From: Streptomyces phaeoluteigriseus
Lineage (GTDB): Bacteria > Actinomycetota > Actinomycetes > Streptomycetales > Streptomycetaceae
Assembly (NCBI RefSeq): GCF_001896135.2
Contig: NZ_MPOH02000016.1
Location: 332,774 to 396,773, forward strand
Reading direction: 5' to 3'
Length of the DNA: 64,000 bases
Shown: in pieces, positions 46,444 to 55,527 of the stretch
How the letters are laid out: the number at the start of each line of letters is the position of its first letter
Numbering within the stretch: position 1 is the stretch's first letter
The notes under the pieces: generated by a model
Told to the model about the DNA's origin: nothing
The model's input: the letters and a program-made list of their open reading frames with translations, nothing else
The model's database searches: none
Position numbers and translations under genes: made by a program

Positions 46444-47610
46444 TCACCCCTCGGAGGGCGGGCACTCCTCGCCGCCCCCGCCGCCCTTCGGCGAGATCTT
46501 CGCGTGGGTGCGCAGCCGACCCGTGACGTCCTCCGGGGGCAGGAACCGTGACCACCGTTCGGGGAACTCGGAGGGCATGTCGGGGTCGTCGGGGTCCTCG
46601 TGGGGGTGGGCGGCGGCCATCCGGGCGACGTACTCGGCGGCCTCCTCCTGCCGCAGCCGCTCGTTGGCGGCGCGGGCGGCGGCCGTCGCGGCGGCCGGCC
46701 AGACGCGGTCGATGGCGGCGTTCATGGCGGCGCCGACGAGGACGGCGAACGCCGACACGCCGATCCACAGCAGGACGGCGACGGCGGCGGCGAGGGAGCC
46801 GTAGATGGTGGCGCCCTCGACGGTGTTCTCCAGGTAGATGCGCAGCAGGAAGCTGCCGAGCACCCACATGCCGAGGGCGACCAGCGCGCCGGGGACGTCC
46901 TCGATCCACGGGGAGCGCACGGGCACCGACACGTGGTAGAGCGTGGTCAGGAAGGCGATCGACAGGACGATCACGACGGGCCAGTACAGGACCTGGACGA
47001 CCGTCGCCGACCACGGCACGATCCGCACGACGGCGTCGGGTCCGGCGACCATCAGGGGCAGCGCGACCGCGCCGAGCAACAGCGCGGCGACGAACAGCAG
47101 GAACGCCACGAGGCGGGTCTTGACGATGCCGCGCATGCCGTCGAGGCCGTACATGACGGTGATCGTGTCGATGAAGACGTTCACCGCACGTGAGCCGGAC
47201 CAGAGGGCGAACAGGAAACCTATGGAGATGACGTCGGGGCGGCCACCCTTCATCACGTCGTCGAGGATCGGCTGGGCGATCTGTGCGACACCCTTTTCGG
47301 ACAGGACCGTGCGGGAGGCGTCGAGGAGGGTGGCCTCCAGGCTGCTGATCGTGTCGGTGCCGGTCCAGTCGTCGACGTAACCGAGCAGGCCGATGAGGCT
47401 CAGCAGCAGCGGCGGCACGGACAGCAGCGTGAAGAAGGCGGCCTCGGCGGCGAGGCCGAGGATGCGGTACTCGATGCAGGAGTTGACGGTGTCCTTGACC
47501 AGCAGCCAGGCGGTCCTGCGCTTGGAGACGTTCCGGTAGAGGGCACGCGCCCGATGGAGACGCCCGGTGGGTGCCTCGGGTTGCTCGGGTGACTGACTTG
47601 CTGGCTGCAC
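46444..47610 (-). CDS. YihY/BrkB-family membrane protein
   Basis: 388 residues with six membrane segments between about 50 and 300. AAEAAFFTLLSVPPLLLSLIG, ALWSGSRAVNVFIDTITVMY and VPGALVALGMWVLGSFLLRIYL are hallmark segments. A charged C-terminal tail (310-388) rich in Ala, Glu and Pro ends with a Gly run. Once annotated as RNase BN, the family is now of uncertain transport-like function. Confidence 0.9.
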   Translation of the reverse strand: MQPASQSPEQPEAPTGRLHRARALYRNVSKRRTAWLLVKDTVNSCIEYRILGLAAEAAFFTLLSVPPLLLSLIGLLGYVDDWTGTDTISSLEATLLDASRTVLSEKGVAQIAQPILDDVMKGGRPDVISIGFLFALWSGSRAVNVFIDTITVMYGLDGMRGIVKTRLVAFLLFVAALLLGAVALPLMVAGPDAVVRIVPWSATVVQVLYWPVVIVLSIAFLTTLYHVSVPVRSPWIEDVPGALVALGMWVLGSFLLRIYLENTVEGATIYGSLAAAVAVLLWIGVSAFAVLVGAAMNAAIDRVWPAAATAAARAANERLRQEEAAEYVARMAAAHPHEDPDDPDMPSEFPERWSRFLPPEDVTGRLRTHAKISPKGGGGGEECPPSEG

Positions 47611-47918
47611 GCCCTAAAGGTATCCGCCGTACGCGACTGCACTCACCTCCGGTGGTGGGCTGTCAGCGCCTGCCGGGCACCACGTGCCGCACACCGCTCG
47701 GCCGGTGCCACGCGGCACGTCCCGCACGGCGGGTGCCACGGCACGCGCGACGGCACGCGCCACCGCCGTCGGCACGCGGGACGGCACGCGCCACGGCCCT
47801 CGGCACGCGGGACGGCACCCCGCCACGGCCCTCGGCAGGCGGGCGTGCCTGCGGCACCGGACGGCGCGTTCTGCGCTCCCCCGGCCATGAGCGGCGTGGC
47901 CGGGGGTACGTTCGCGGT
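47611..47918. other. promoter region of the acyl-CoA dehydrogenase gene
   Basis: 308 bp without a gene, dominated by the 31-bp tandem array. No promoter boxes stand out. The start codon region (GCGGTATGGCAGG) has no good ribosome site. Confidence 0.4.
47740..47833. repeat. 31-bp tandem repeat, three units
   Basis: GGCACGCGGGACGGCACGCG... units begin at 47740, 47771 and 47802, with a partial at 47834. Internally each unit holds two GGCACGCG copies. The array is about 90-180 bp upstream of the acyl-CoA dehydrogenase start. Confidence 0.8.
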
Positions 47919-49552
47919 ATGGCAGGCAGTACGCACACCGTGACCAACCAGCCCCCGCCGCTCCTCGGGTACGACGTCTACGGCACCGACCAGGCCCTGG
48001 TGGCCGCGGTGGAGCGCCACCTCGATCCGGAGCTGCTCGACGAGGCCCACGGCGAGCTGTCGGCGCTGGGCCGGGCCGCCGGGTCGGCACAGCTCCAGGA
48101 GTGGGCGGTGCAGGCGAACGAGAATCCGCCCAGACTGCGAACACACGACCGCTACGGGCACCGGGTCGACGAGGTCGACTTCCATCCGGCGTGGCACCGG
48201 TTGCTGGGCAAGGGGGTCGGCGCGGGACTGACCGCGGCCTGGACCCGGCCCGGCGGACATGTGCGGCGGGCTGCGGGCTTCCTGGTGTGGACACAGGTGG
48301 AGGCGGGGAACGGCTGTCCGCTGTCGATGACGCACGCGGCCGTGCCCGCGCTGCGCGCCGACCCGGAGCTGGCCGCCGAGTGGGTGCCGCGGCTGACGTC
48401 CATGATCTACGAACGGGAGTTGCGGCCTGCCGGGCAGAAGGCGGGGGCGCTGTTCGGGATGGGGATGACGGAGAAGCAGGGTGGCAGCGACGTCCGGGCG
48501 AACACGACGTCCGCGCGGCCGTTGGCCGAGGACGGGACGTATGTGCTGACGGGGCACAAGTGGTTCTGTTCGGCGCCGATGTCGGACGGGTTCCTGGTGC
48601 TGGCCCAGGCCGCGGAGGGGCTGACCTGCTTCCTGGTGCCGCGGGTCCTGGAGGACGGCACGCGCAACCGGTTTCTGATCCAGCGGCTCAAGGAGAAGCT
48701 GGGCAACCGGTCGAACGCCTCCGCCGAGGTGGAGTTCGACGGGACGTGGGCGCGCCGGGTCGGTGAGGAGGGGCGCGGGGTGCGCACGATCATCGACATG
48801 GTGGCGGCGACCCGGCTCGACTGTGTGCTGGGGTCGGCGGGGCTGATGCGGGCGGCCGTCGCGCAGGCGCTGCACCACTGCGCCTACCGGGAGGCGTTCG
48901 GCGGGAAACTTCTCGACAAGCCGTTGATGCGCAATGTGCTGGCCGATCTCGCGCTGGAGTCGGAGGCGGCGACGGTTCTCGGCCTGCGGCTCGCGCGGCC
49001 TGCGACGACGGCGGTGAGCAGGAGCGGGCGCTGCTGCGGATCGCGGTGCCGGCCGCCAAGTACTGGGTGACCAAGCGCTGTGCGCCGGTGACGGTGGAGG
49101 CGGCGGAGTGCCTGGGCGGCAACGGTTACGTGGAGGAGTCGGGGATGCCCCGGCTGGTGCGCGAGTCGCCGCTGAACTCGATCTGGGAGGGAGCGGGAAA
49201 CGTCCAGGCGCTGGACGTGCTGCGGGCGCTGCGGCGGGAGCCGTCGGCGCTGCACGCGTTCCTCCAGGAGGTGGGTCGGGCGCGCGGCGCCGATCACCGG
49301 CTGGACGCGGCGATCAAGGACCTGCTGACCGAACTGGCCGATCTCGGCGGTGCGGAGGGGCGGGCGCGGCGGATCGCGGAGCGGTTCGCGCTGGTGTTGC
49401 AGGGGTCGCTGCTCGTTCGGTTCGCGCCGCCGGAGGTGGCCGACGCGTTCTGTGCCTCGCGGCTGGGCGGCGACAGTGGCGGCGCCTTCGGCACGCTGCC
49501 CCACACCCTGGATCTCCGGGCGCTCGTGGAGCGGGCTCGGCCGCTGGGGTGA
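47919..49552 (+). pseudogene. AidB-like acyl-CoA dehydrogenase, frameshifted
   Basis: FAD enzyme of about 544 residues. The N-terminal part (from ATG 47919) has FGMGMTEKQGGSDVRANTT (FAD and acyl contacts), GHKWFCSAPMSDGFLVLAQ and CAYREAFGGKLLDKPLMRN. The C-terminal part, AAKYWVTKRCAPVTVEAAECLGGNGYVEES, is in another frame and ends at 49552. The switch falls at about 48994-49001 in CTCGCGCGGCCTGC, where one inserted base restores LAR-ACDDGGEQERALLRIAV. Sequence quality on both sides is normal, so a sequencing deletion is likely. Confidence 0.88.
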
Positions 49553-49569
49553 CCTGCGGAGGAGCAGGA

Positions 49570-49607
49570 GCGGGGGTGGTGCTGCGCCGACACGGCACCA
49601 CCCCCGC
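49570..49607. terminator. hairpin terminator
   Basis: GCGGGGGTGGTGC (49570-49582) pairs perfectly with GCACCACCCCCGC (49595-49607), 18 bp after the acyl-CoA dehydrogenase stop. Confidence 0.8.
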
Positions 49608-49685
49608 GGCCATGGCCCTGCGAGGCCGGAAACGCCGCTCGGGACGGCGTGCCACAAGTTTCGGACAGCTCGTGAATGTTGACCA

Positions 49686-49703
49686 GGGTTGCAGGGGGTT
49701 GCA
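49686..49703. promoter_or_regulatory. helically phased GGGTTGCA direct repeat
   Basis: GGGTTGCA occurs at 49686-49693 and 49696-49703, exactly 10 bp apart, on one face of the helix. It lies about 140 bp upstream of the GAF-regulator start. Confidence 0.35.
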
Positions 49704-49841
49704 ACGTGGGGGGGCCGGGTGAGCGGAGTGTGCCCCTCCGGCACCGGTGGACGGCAGTATGGGACCCGCAGCAAGACCGGAAACAGTCGGCGAAGCCGCT
49801 TGACATCCGGTCCTGCGTCCGTCTGCTCTCCGGGAGGCCCC

Positions 49842-51141
49842 GTGGCGAAGTCGCCGTTGAACGTGCCGCAACTCGCCGCCGTCGACGCCGCGCGGGCGGC
49901 CCGGATGCTCAGCGAGGTGCGTGACGCCAAGCTCGCCGGCCGGTCGCCCGGACACGCGCACCGGCGTGATCGAGCAGTCCTGGGAACGGACGCTGCGCAG
50001 CGGTGTCGATCCGGAGAACGGCTACCGTGCCAGGCTGCTCAGCCCCGACGAGGTGCGGCGGCGCCGGGAGGAGTCGCCGCTGCGGGACGTGCTGCCGGTG
50101 CTGCGCGAGGGCCTGCTCTCGGTCGCCGACGTCACCCGACACATCATGGTCGTCGCCGACCAGGACGGCCGGGTGCTGTGGCGGGAGGGCTGCTCCACCG
50201 TGCTGCGCAAGGCGGACGGGATCGGTTTCGAACTGGGCGCCGACTGGCGGGAGGACGTGGTCGGCACCAACGGGGTGGGCACCCCCGCGGTGGTACGGCG
50301 GCCGGTGCAGGTGTTCGCCGCCGAGCACTTCGTGCGCGCGCAGACCGCCTGGACCTGCGCCGGCGCCCCGATCACGGACCCGAGGAGCGGACGCCTGCTC
50401 GGTGTGGTCGACGTCAGCGGTCCGCTGGACACGATGCATCCGGCGACCCTCGCCTGGGTCGACTCGGTGGCGAAACTGGCCGAGGCGACCCTGCGCGAGC
50501 GGCATCTGGGCGCGCTGGATCGGCTGCGGGCGGTGGCGGCTCCGGTGCTGGCCAGGATCGGCGGCCGGGCGGTGGTGGTGGACGGGGACGGGTGGACGGC
50601 GGCGGTGACCGGGATGCCGTACACGAATCGGATCGCGCTGCCCAAGTCGCCCTCGCCGGGGCGTCGTCGGCTGCCGGCGCTGGGGCTGTGCACGCTGGAG
50701 CCGCTGGCGGGGGGCTGGCTGGTGCGCTTGTTCGACGGGGCGGTGGAGCCGGAGGTGCCGGGCAGGACCCGGGTCGTGCTGGATCTGACGCGGCCGCGCC
50801 GGTGGTCGGTGACGGTGACCGGCGGGGCGGGCACGTGGTCGCACGAACTGAGTCCCCGGCACGCGGAGTTGCTGTACGTGCTGGCGGTGCACCGGGCCGG
50901 GCGCAGTGCCTCGGGGCTGGCCGAGGAGGTGTTCGGGGATCCGGCGCGCAGAGTGACGGTACGGGCCGAGATGTCGCGGGTCCGGCGGTATCTCGGGGGG
51001 CTTCTGGAGCATCGGCCGTATCGTTTCTGCGAGCAGGCGGAGGTGGAGGTGCTCCTCCCCGAGGACCCGAAGGACCTCCTCCCCCACTCGACGGCGCCCG
51101 CGGTGACGGGCGCGCGGCTCCCCGGTTCCCTCCGACGGTGA
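49842..51141 (+). pseudogene. GAF-domain transcriptional regulator, frameshifted near the N-terminus
   Basis: Start at GTG 49842 after GGGAGG: AKSPLNVPQLAAVDAARAAR then SEVRDAKLAGR. From about 49940 the frame moves by one base into TRTGVIEQSWERTLRSGVDPE. The body has a GAF domain (about 70-200) with DVVGTNGVGTPAVV, as in activators of the AcoR/DhaR type, and a C-terminal winged or bacterial-activator-like domain (about 330-415) with HAELLYVLAVHR and RVTVRAEMSRVRRYLGG in place of an AAA+ module. It probably controls the neighbouring dehydrogenase or secreted protein. An internal start at 49921 gives a 406-residue product. Confidence 0.75.
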
Positions 51142-51173
51142 CCGGGAGCGGGGGTCCGGTCCCCCGCTCCCGG
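51142..51173. terminator. strong hairpin terminator
   Basis: CCGGGAGCGGGGG (51142-51154) pairs perfectly with CCCCCGCTCCCGG (51161-51173), loop TCCGGT, immediately after the regulator stop. Confidence 0.85.
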
Positions 51174-51221
51174 AACCGCGACCGGCGACGTGTCCGCCCG
51201 CCCGCGATCAGGGCTTTCGTA

Positions 51222-51239
51222 CCGTAAGTCGACTTACGG
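51222..51239. promoter_or_regulatory. 18-bp perfect palindrome upstream of the secreted protein gene
   Basis: CCGTAAGTC-GACTTACGG, no spacer and no mismatch, 140 bp before the secreted protein start and outside the terminator. Another CCGTA follows at 51251-51255. It is a strong candidate for a dimeric regulator's operator. Confidence 0.65.
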
Positions 51240-51379
51240 CACAGCATCTTCCGTACATATGCGAGGTCTTCGCCCCCTGCGGGTGCCGACTGCCGTAACA
51301 TCCCCCTACGGGTCACCCCACCTGCTCCTCGGTCAACGCAAGGATCAACAGGCGCAGTTGGCCCGCCTCGGGAGGACGA

Positions 51380-52672
51380 ATGAAGCAGCGTGGCCGACAT
51401 CGCCGGCGCAGGCGGGGCAGGGCGGTACGCGGTTTCCTGGCGGGAACCGCTCTCGCGCTCACCGCGGCCGCCACCATGATCAGCGCTTCCCAGGCCACGG
51501 TCGCCGACGGCCCCGGCGCCCTGGAACCGCTGACCTCGTCCGCTTCCACGGCCTCGCTGCGGTTGACCGAGGAAGCGGTGCCGTCGGCCTCTCTGGACCG
51601 GCTCGCCGCGGAGATGGGTCCCTCGGTCGGGGTCGGCGAGGCGCTGAGCGGCGCCGGCCGTTCGCTGCGCCACGCGGCCGACTGCACTCGGGGGGAGCGC
51701 GAGGCCCTGCCCGTCTCCCCGACGGCCACGCGTGCGTACTGCTGGAACACCGGTGACACCGAGGGCTGGGAGCCGGGCGCGGTCACCACCTCCGGAGACG
51801 CGGACGACGACGGTCTGTGGGGCGCCCACCGGGTGATCGTCTCCGGCTGGTCGCGCGATTCCGGTCCGGTCGCCGACCGCGGACTCGCCCGGGTCGCACT
51901 CGTGGACGCGGACGACACGAACCGCCTCCCCTACACCTGGGCGCTGCTCGCGGTCCCCGTCGACGGGGGACGCGACTACCGAGGCCTGGTCTCCCAGGTC
52001 TCGGGCATGGTCTGGTACCAGGACAAGCTGCTGGTCACCGCCGACGACGGGGACCGGGCCGCGCTGTACGTCTACGACGTCAACCGCATCCACCGGGCGA
52101 CGGTCGCCGGCGAGGCGGTCGGCCGGGTGCCCGGCGGATGGTCGGCGCACGGCGCTCCGTACGTCCTGCCGGCCGTGGCCTCCTACCGGCTGAGCGGCGG
52201 CTCCGGTGCCCCGCACCCCGCCACCGTGTCCCTGGACCGCAGCACCGCCCCGGACAGTCTCGTCGCCGGGGAGTGGACGCTCGACGACGGCGACCGGGGC
52301 GCCCGCCTGTGGCGGTACGCCTTCGACACCGCCCCCGGCCGGGCCGGGTTCCTCGCGGGTGACTCCACGGGCCGGGTCGGTGCGACGGAGGCGTACCGGA
52401 CGAAGGCGACCGGGGTGCGCGGCGTGCTGTCGTACGAGGGCGGCTGGTACGTGAGCCGGGGCGGTGGTGCCGGGGACGGGCACGGATCGCTGTGGCGGCA
52501 GGACACGGACGGCGCGCGGGGCCTGCGCTGCGGCGCCGACGACAGCCGCGACTGCTGGAGCCCGCGGACCGCGTCGCTGTCCTACTGGGCGCAGACCGGT
52601 GATGTCTGGACGCAGTCGGGCCGCGTGCTGTTCGCGCTGCCGCTGGCCTCGATCGACAGATCGGCGAAGTAG
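51380..52672 (+). CDS. secreted protein of unknown function, six-bladed-propeller-like
   Basis: 430 residues, GGAGG before the ATG. A signal peptide with a very basic start (1-37) precedes a Ser/Ala linker and a folded region (95-430). Repeated strand-turn segments such as MVWYQDKLLVTADDGDRAALYVYDV and GVLSYEGGWYVSRGGGAGD look like propeller blades. Cysteines (about 101, 114, 379, 387) could form disulfides. I do not recognise a named family. It is typical of actinobacterial secreted proteins. Confidence 0.75.
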   Translation: MKQRGRHRRRRRGRAVRGFLAGTALALTAAATMISASQATVADGPGALEPLTSSASTASLRLTEEAVPSASLDRLAAEMGPSVGVGEALSGAGRSLRHAADCTRGEREALPVSPTATRAYCWNTGDTEGWEPGAVTTSGDADDDGLWGAHRVIVSGWSRDSGPVADRGLARVALVDADDTNRLPYTWALLAVPVDGGRDYRGLVSQVSGMVWYQDKLLVTADDGDRAALYVYDVNRIHRATVAGEAVGRVPGGWSAHGAPYVLPAVASYRLSGGSGAPHPATVSLDRSTAPDSLVAGEWTLDDGDRGARLWRYAFDTAPGRAGFLAGDSTGRVGATEAYRTKATGVRGVLSYEGGWYVSRGGGAGDGHGSLWRQDTDGARGLRCGADDSRDCWSPRTASLSYWAQTGDVWTQSGRVLFALPLASIDRSAK

Positions 52673-52689
52673 ATGATTCCCTGACGGGC

Positions 52690-53262
52690 ATGACCAACAT
52701 CCCCGTGACCACCTGGTCCCTGGAGCAGACCGCACCGGGTGACCTCCTGACGGCGGCCGCGCCGGAGGGCGACGTGCGGATCGTGCGCGCCGAGGTGCCC
52801 TCCCCCGAGTTCAGCCGCTTCCTGTACGCGTCCGTCGGCGGGGACATCCGCTGGGTCGACCGGCTGGGCTGGACGTATGCGCGGTGGCAGGAGCATCTGG
52901 CCCGGCCGGGCGTGGAGACCTGGGTGGCCTACGACCGGGGGACGCCCGCGGGGTACGTGGAGTTGGAGCCGCAGGACGACGGAGCGGTCGAAATCGTCTA
53001 CTTCGGTCTGCTCCCGGCCTTCCGCGGCCGACGGATCGGCGGCCATCTGCTGTCGTACGGCGCCGCGCGCGCCTGGGACCTCGCGGACCGCTGGCCGGGG
53101 CTGCCCCGGACGAAGCGGGTGTGGCTGCACACGTGCAGCCTGGACGGCGAGCACGCGATGGACAACTACCAGCGCCGCGGGTTCAAGCTGTTCGACACCA
53201 AGGTCGAGGAAGAGGCCGAGGTGGCCGCTCCGGGCCCCTGGCCGGGCGCATACCTCGCCTGA
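52690..53262 (+). CDS. GNAT-family N-acetyltransferase
   Basis: 190 residues. Acetyl-CoA binding is shown by IVYFGLLPAFRGRRIGGHLLSYG (motif A) and by DNYQRRGFKLFDT near the C-terminus. It begins 17 bp after the secreted protein and has no strong ribosome site of its own, so it is probably cotranscribed. Substrate unknown. Confidence 0.9.
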   Translation: MTNIPVTTWSLEQTAPGDLLTAAAPEGDVRIVRAEVPSPEFSRFLYASVGGDIRWVDRLGWTYARWQEHLARPGVETWVAYDRGTPAGYVELEPQDDGAVEIVYFGLLPAFRGRRIGGHLLSYGAARAWDLADRWPGLPRTKRVWLHTCSLDGEHAMDNYQRRGFKLFDTKVEEEAEVAAPGPWPGAYLA

Positions 53263-53304
53263 CCTGCGCCGACAAGACTTCGCGCGGCTCATGTGACCGA
53301 CACC

Positions 53305-53333
53305 ACCCCGGTCTCGTATATCGAGACCAGGGT
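53305..53333. promoter_or_regulatory. 29-bp palindrome in the sulfur operon leader region
   Basis: ACCC-GGTCTCG-TATAT-CGAGACC-GGGT with one mismatched pair (53309/53329). It could terminate the acetyltransferase transcript, or be the operator of the sulfur operon. The AT-rich centre and the lack of a following T-run favour the operator reading. Confidence 0.5.
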
Positions 53334-53352
53334 GTCCACATGACGGACGAAG

Positions 53353-53367
53353 CTGGACTGTGTCCAG
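53353..53367. promoter_or_regulatory. CTGGAC-TGT-GTCCAG inverted repeat
   Basis: Perfect 6-bp arms with a 3-bp spacer, 47 bp before the leader-peptide start. Related half sites (GTCCA, TCTGGA) recur at 53333-53337 and 53391-53398. Confidence 0.4.
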
Positions 53368-53413
53368 ATCGCCGTGACACGCTTCCGTCATGTCTGGAAC
53401 TGGAATTGCCTTG

Positions 53414-53473
53414 GTGAGTCGGCGGCACGTCGACCTCGGCCGCATGTCCAGCGCCATCTGTCCGGCGAGCTGA
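53414..53473 (+). CDS. sulfur operon leader peptide
   Basis: A 19-codon reading frame from GTG: MSRRHVDLGRMSSAICPAS. The (R)RHVDLxRxxSAxC pattern is that of the putative leader peptides found before sulfur-assimilation genes in Streptomyces and other actinobacteria. The single Cys codon (TGT, codon 16) near the end would let the ribosome sense cysteinyl-tRNA. It ends 180 bp before cysI. The intervening leader could form alternative structures, which I have not folded. Confidence 0.75.
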   Translation: MSRRHVDLGRMSSAICPAS

Positions 53474-53653
53474 CGAGCCGAAGCACCGTCGACAGCCCCT
53501 TCCAGCCTCCCTCCGCGCGGCGACGCGCACGCGTGCCTCCGTGCTCCGGTGCTGCGCAGGTCAGAGCCGCCCGCCCGTCACCCGACCACCGCCCCTCATG
53601 GACGGCGCCACGCGCGACCCGTTCCCGTCGCTGTCCCGAAGGACGTATTCACC

Positions 53654-55351
53654 ATGGCCGCCACCCCCCAGAACCCTGCCGCCTCAGCGCCCCGCCGCAA
53701 GGTGAGCCGTCACCGCGGCGAGGGTCAGTGGGCCGCGGGGCACTTCACCCCGCTCAACGGCAACGAGCAGTTCAAGAAGGACGACGACGGTCTCAACGTG
53801 CGGACACGCATTGAGACGATCTACTCCAAGCGCGGCTTCGACTCGATCGACCCGAACGATCTGCGCGGCCGGATGCGCTGGTGGGGTCTGTACACCCAGC
53901 GCAAGCCCGGGATCGACGGCGGCAAGACCGCGATCCTGGAGCCGGAGGAGCTGGACGACGAGTTCTTCATGCTGCGGGTCCGGATCGACGGCGGCCGGCT
54001 CACCACCGAGCAGCTGCGGGTGATCGGCGAGATCTCTCAGGAGTTCGCGCGCGGCACCGCCGACATCACCGACCGGCAGAACGTCCAGTACCACTGGATC
54101 CGCATCGAGGACGTGCCGGAGATCTGGAACCGCCTGGAGGCGGTCGGCCTGTCCACCACCGAGGCCTGCGGTGACACGCCCCGCGTGGTCCTCGGCTCGC
54201 CGGTAGCCGGGATCGCCGAGGACGAGATCATCGACGGCACCCCGGCCATCGAGGAGATCCACCGCCGGATCGTCGGCAACCCGGCCTTCTCGAACCTGCC
54301 CCGCAAGTTCAAGACCGCGGTCTCCGGCTCACCGCTGCTGGACGTGGCCCACGAGATCAACGACGTCGCGTTCGTGGGGGTGCACCACCCCGAGCACGGC
54401 CCCGGTTTCGACGTGTGGGTCGGCGGCGGCCTGTCCACCAACCCGAAGATCGGCGTCCGGCTCGGCGCCTGGGTCCCGCTGGACGAGGTCGCGGACGTCC
54501 ACGAGGGCGTCATCTCGATCTTCCGTGACTACGGTTACCGGCGGCTGCGCACCCGCGCCCGGCTGAAGTTCCTGGTCGCCGACTGGGGCCCGGAGAAGTT
54601 CCGCCAGGTCCTGGAGGACGAGTACCTGCGGCGCAAGCTGGTCGACGGCCCCGCCCCCGCCCAGCCCGTCGAGCGCTGGCGCGACCACGTCGGCGTGCAC
54701 CGCCAGAAGGACGGCCGTTACTACGTCGGTTTCGCGCCGCGTGTCGGCCGCGTGGACGGCGCCACCCTGACGAAGATCGCGGAGCTGGCCGAGGCGCACG
54801 GCTCGGGCCGGGTCCGGACCACCGTCGAGCAGAAGATGATCGTCCTCGATGTCGAGGAGGCGCAGGTCGAGTCGCTGGTGGAGGCTCTCGGGGCACTGGA
54901 CCTCACCGCCAAGCCCTCCCCCTTCCGGCGCGGCACGATGGCCTGCACCGGCATCGAGTACTGCAAGCTCGCCATCGTCGAGACCAAGCAGCGCGGCTCC
55001 GCCCTGATCGACGAACTCGAGCGCCGCATCCCGGAGTTCGACGAGCCGATCACCATCAACATCAACGGCTGCCCGAACGCCTGCGCCCGCATCCAGGTGG
55101 CGGACATCGGTCTCAAGGGCCAGCTGGTCCTCGACGACCAGGGCCGGCAGGTCGAGGGCTTCCAGGTGCACCTGGGCGGAGCACTCGGTCTCGAAGCCGG
55201 TTTCGGCCGCAAGGTCCGTGGCCTGAAGGTCACCTCGGACGAGCTGCCGGACTACGTCGAGCGGGTCCTCAAGCGGTTCCAGGCGGAGCGCGAGGACGGC
55301 GAGCGGTTCGCCGTCTGGGCAGCACGGGCCGACGAGGAGGCCCTTTCGTGA
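53654..55351 (+). CDS. cysI: ferredoxin-dependent sulfite reductase
   Basis: Reduces sulfite to sulfide with six electrons from ferredoxin. 565 residues. The siroheme-4Fe4S ligands are Cys431 and Cys437 (ACTGIEYC) and Cys473 and Cys477 (NGCPNACAR). TDRQNVQYHWIRIED and FRRGTMACTG are conserved siroheme contacts. The size and the RHRGEGQW N-terminal segment match the actinobacterial NirA/SirA-type enzyme. The ATG at 53654 is preferred, because the earlier part of the frame is non-coding. Its stop overlaps the next start (GTGA). Confidence 0.96.
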   Translation: MAATPQNPAASAPRRKVSRHRGEGQWAAGHFTPLNGNEQFKKDDDGLNVRTRIETIYSKRGFDSIDPNDLRGRMRWWGLYTQRKPGIDGGKTAILEPEELDDEFFMLRVRIDGGRLTTEQLRVIGEISQEFARGTADITDRQNVQYHWIRIEDVPEIWNRLEAVGLSTTEACGDTPRVVLGSPVAGIAEDEIIDGTPAIEEIHRRIVGNPAFSNLPRKFKTAVSGSPLLDVAHEINDVAFVGVHHPEHGPGFDVWVGGGLSTNPKIGVRLGAWVPLDEVADVHEGVISIFRDYGYRRLRTRARLKFLVADWGPEKFRQVLEDEYLRRKLVDGPAPAQPVERWRDHVGVHRQKDGRYYVGFAPRVGRVDGATLTKIAELAEAHGSGRVRTTVEQKMIVLDVEEAQVESLVEALGALDLTAKPSPFRRGTMACTGIEYCKLAIVETKQRGSALIDELERRIPEFDEPITININGCPNACARIQVADIGLKGQLVLDDQGRQVEGFQVHLGGALGLEAGFGRKVRGLKVTSDELPDYVERVLKRFQAEREDGERFAVWAARADEEALS

Positions 55352-55527
55352 GCGAGCGCGCCGCGCCCTTCTACTGCCCCTACTGCGGCGACGAGGACCT
55401 GCGTCCGAGCGAGCAGGGTCACGGCGCCTGGGAATGCGGGGCATGCAATCGCGCATTCCAGCTGAAGTTCCTCGGGCTGCTCGCCCGAGGAGTTCAGCGA
55501 GCCGACAACGGAGGGGACCCGATATGA
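55348..55527 (+). CDS. small zinc-ribbon protein of the sulfite reductase operon
   Basis: 59 residues from GTG: MSERAAPFYCPYCGDEDLRP is followed by WECGACNRAFQLKFLGL. Two CxxC pairs form a rubredoxin-like zinc ribbon. It overlaps both neighbours by 4 bp (GTGA with cysI, ATGA with cysH), so its dose is tied to both reductases. Function unknown. Cofactor or metal delivery, or electron transfer to the reductases, are possible. Confidence 0.85.
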   Translation: MSERAAPFYCPYCGDEDLRPSEQGHGAWECGACNRAFQLKFLGLLARGVQRADNGGDPI

